Positions 41,091-41,207 of a stretch of 41,207 nucleotides of DNA are shown here, in pieces. Source of the stretch: JAUIBE01 sp035267185 (GTDB lineage: Bacteria; Pseudomonadota; Gammaproteobacteria; Xanthomonadales; SZUA-36); contig DATFLY010000053.1 of NCBI GenBank assembly GCA_035267185.1, forward strand, positions 1 through 41,207, in the 5' to 3' direction. Position 1 is the stretch's first letter, and each line of letters starts with the position of its first letter. The notes below the pieces were generated by a model. The model worked only from the letters and a program-made list of their open reading frames with translations. It searched no databases and had not been told where the DNA came from. A program made the translations under genes and the position numbers.

Positions 41091-41207
41091 TCAGTGCGAG
41101 AAGCCCTGTTCCAGATTCAAAAGTGCCTTTTTTGCAGCCATGCCACCACCAAACCCGGTCAGGTCGCCGTTACTGCCGATCACACGGTGGCAGGGAATGA
41201 TGATGGG
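41091..41207 (-). CDS. ogt: Methylated-DNA--protein-cysteine methyltransferase, C-terminal end
   Basis: Only the last 38 codons lie in the window. They contain the active-site box P-C-H-R-V ('IPCHRVIGSNGDLTGFGGG') whose cysteine takes the methyl group from O6-methylguanine, then 'AAKKALLNLEQGFSH' and a stop. This matches the C-terminus of Ogt/MGMT enzymes; whether it is a stand-alone Ogt or part of an Ada fusion cannot be seen because the 5' portion is beyond the right edge. Confidence 0.93.
   Translation of the reverse strand, partial: PIIIPCHRVIGSNGDLTGFGGGMAAKKALLNLEQGFSH

Overview
The window reads as an ordinary, densely coded chromosomal segment of a free-living gammaproteobacterium. 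Base composition is moderate (a little over half G+C by eye). The lineage pointers are a proteobacterial-type phosphoenolpyruvate carboxylase, a QorA-like quinone reductase, REP elements of the TGTAGGAGCGG type common in Xanthomonadales and Pseudomonas, and secreted proteins with the 'WFNP..DGQGF' domain often seen in Xanthomonadales/Chromatiales-like marine bacteria. Species is not determinable from this alone. I saw no tRNA, rRNA, CRISPR, phage or transposase gene. No gap between genes exceeds 300 bases.

Left end (1-7938): a truncated sodium:solute symporter gene on the minus strand diverges from a tightly packed plus-strand set: deoC (deoxyribose-phosphate aldolase), a two-domain ALDH16-type aldehyde dehydrogenase, then a four-gene TRAP transporter of the TPAT kind (TatT lipoprotein, DctP, DctQ, DctM). 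The aldolase makes glyceraldehyde-3-phosphate and acetaldehyde, and the dehydrogenase can oxidise the acetaldehyde. The transporter follows 8 bases behind and may be co-transcribed. A 12-bp sequence repeated 24 bp apart lies between symporter and deoC.

8041-13768: a CBS-domain protein, an exported DUF442 phosphatase-like protein, a TauD-type dioxygenase, a two-gene minus-strand unit (possible hotdog protein plus ATP-grasp-like enzyme), a cytochrome P450 with a small membrane protein, and a membrane-anchored protein of unknown role.

13794-22907: an exported amidohydrolase; a secreted protein with two C-terminal WFNP repeats; then, on the minus strand, a MacB-like efflux operon (adaptor, ATPase, two FtsX-type permeases) whose last gene encodes an exported protein built of two homologous halves and is coupled to the permease by an ATGA overlap; a DUF6524-like membrane protein follows.

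22976-29700: ppc, a PKHD-type hydroxylase, a sulfotransferase-like protein, an exported esterase-like hydrolase, and a secreted beta-propeller protein that carries the WFNP domain again.

29867-35197: the most system-like part. A minus-strand operon (PspA, membrane protein, secreted von Willebrand A protein) diverges from an OmpR-type response regulator and a histidine kinase with a very large periplasmic sensor. An 11-bp-period direct repeat between them looks like an OmpR-family binding site. Three REP elements follow; the first supplies the kinase stop codon.

35331-41207: qor, a LytS/LytTR two-component pair, a Tat-exported lipoprotein flavin oxidase, a lipoprotein metallophosphoesterase, and the 3' end of an O6-methylguanine-DNA methyltransferase gene.
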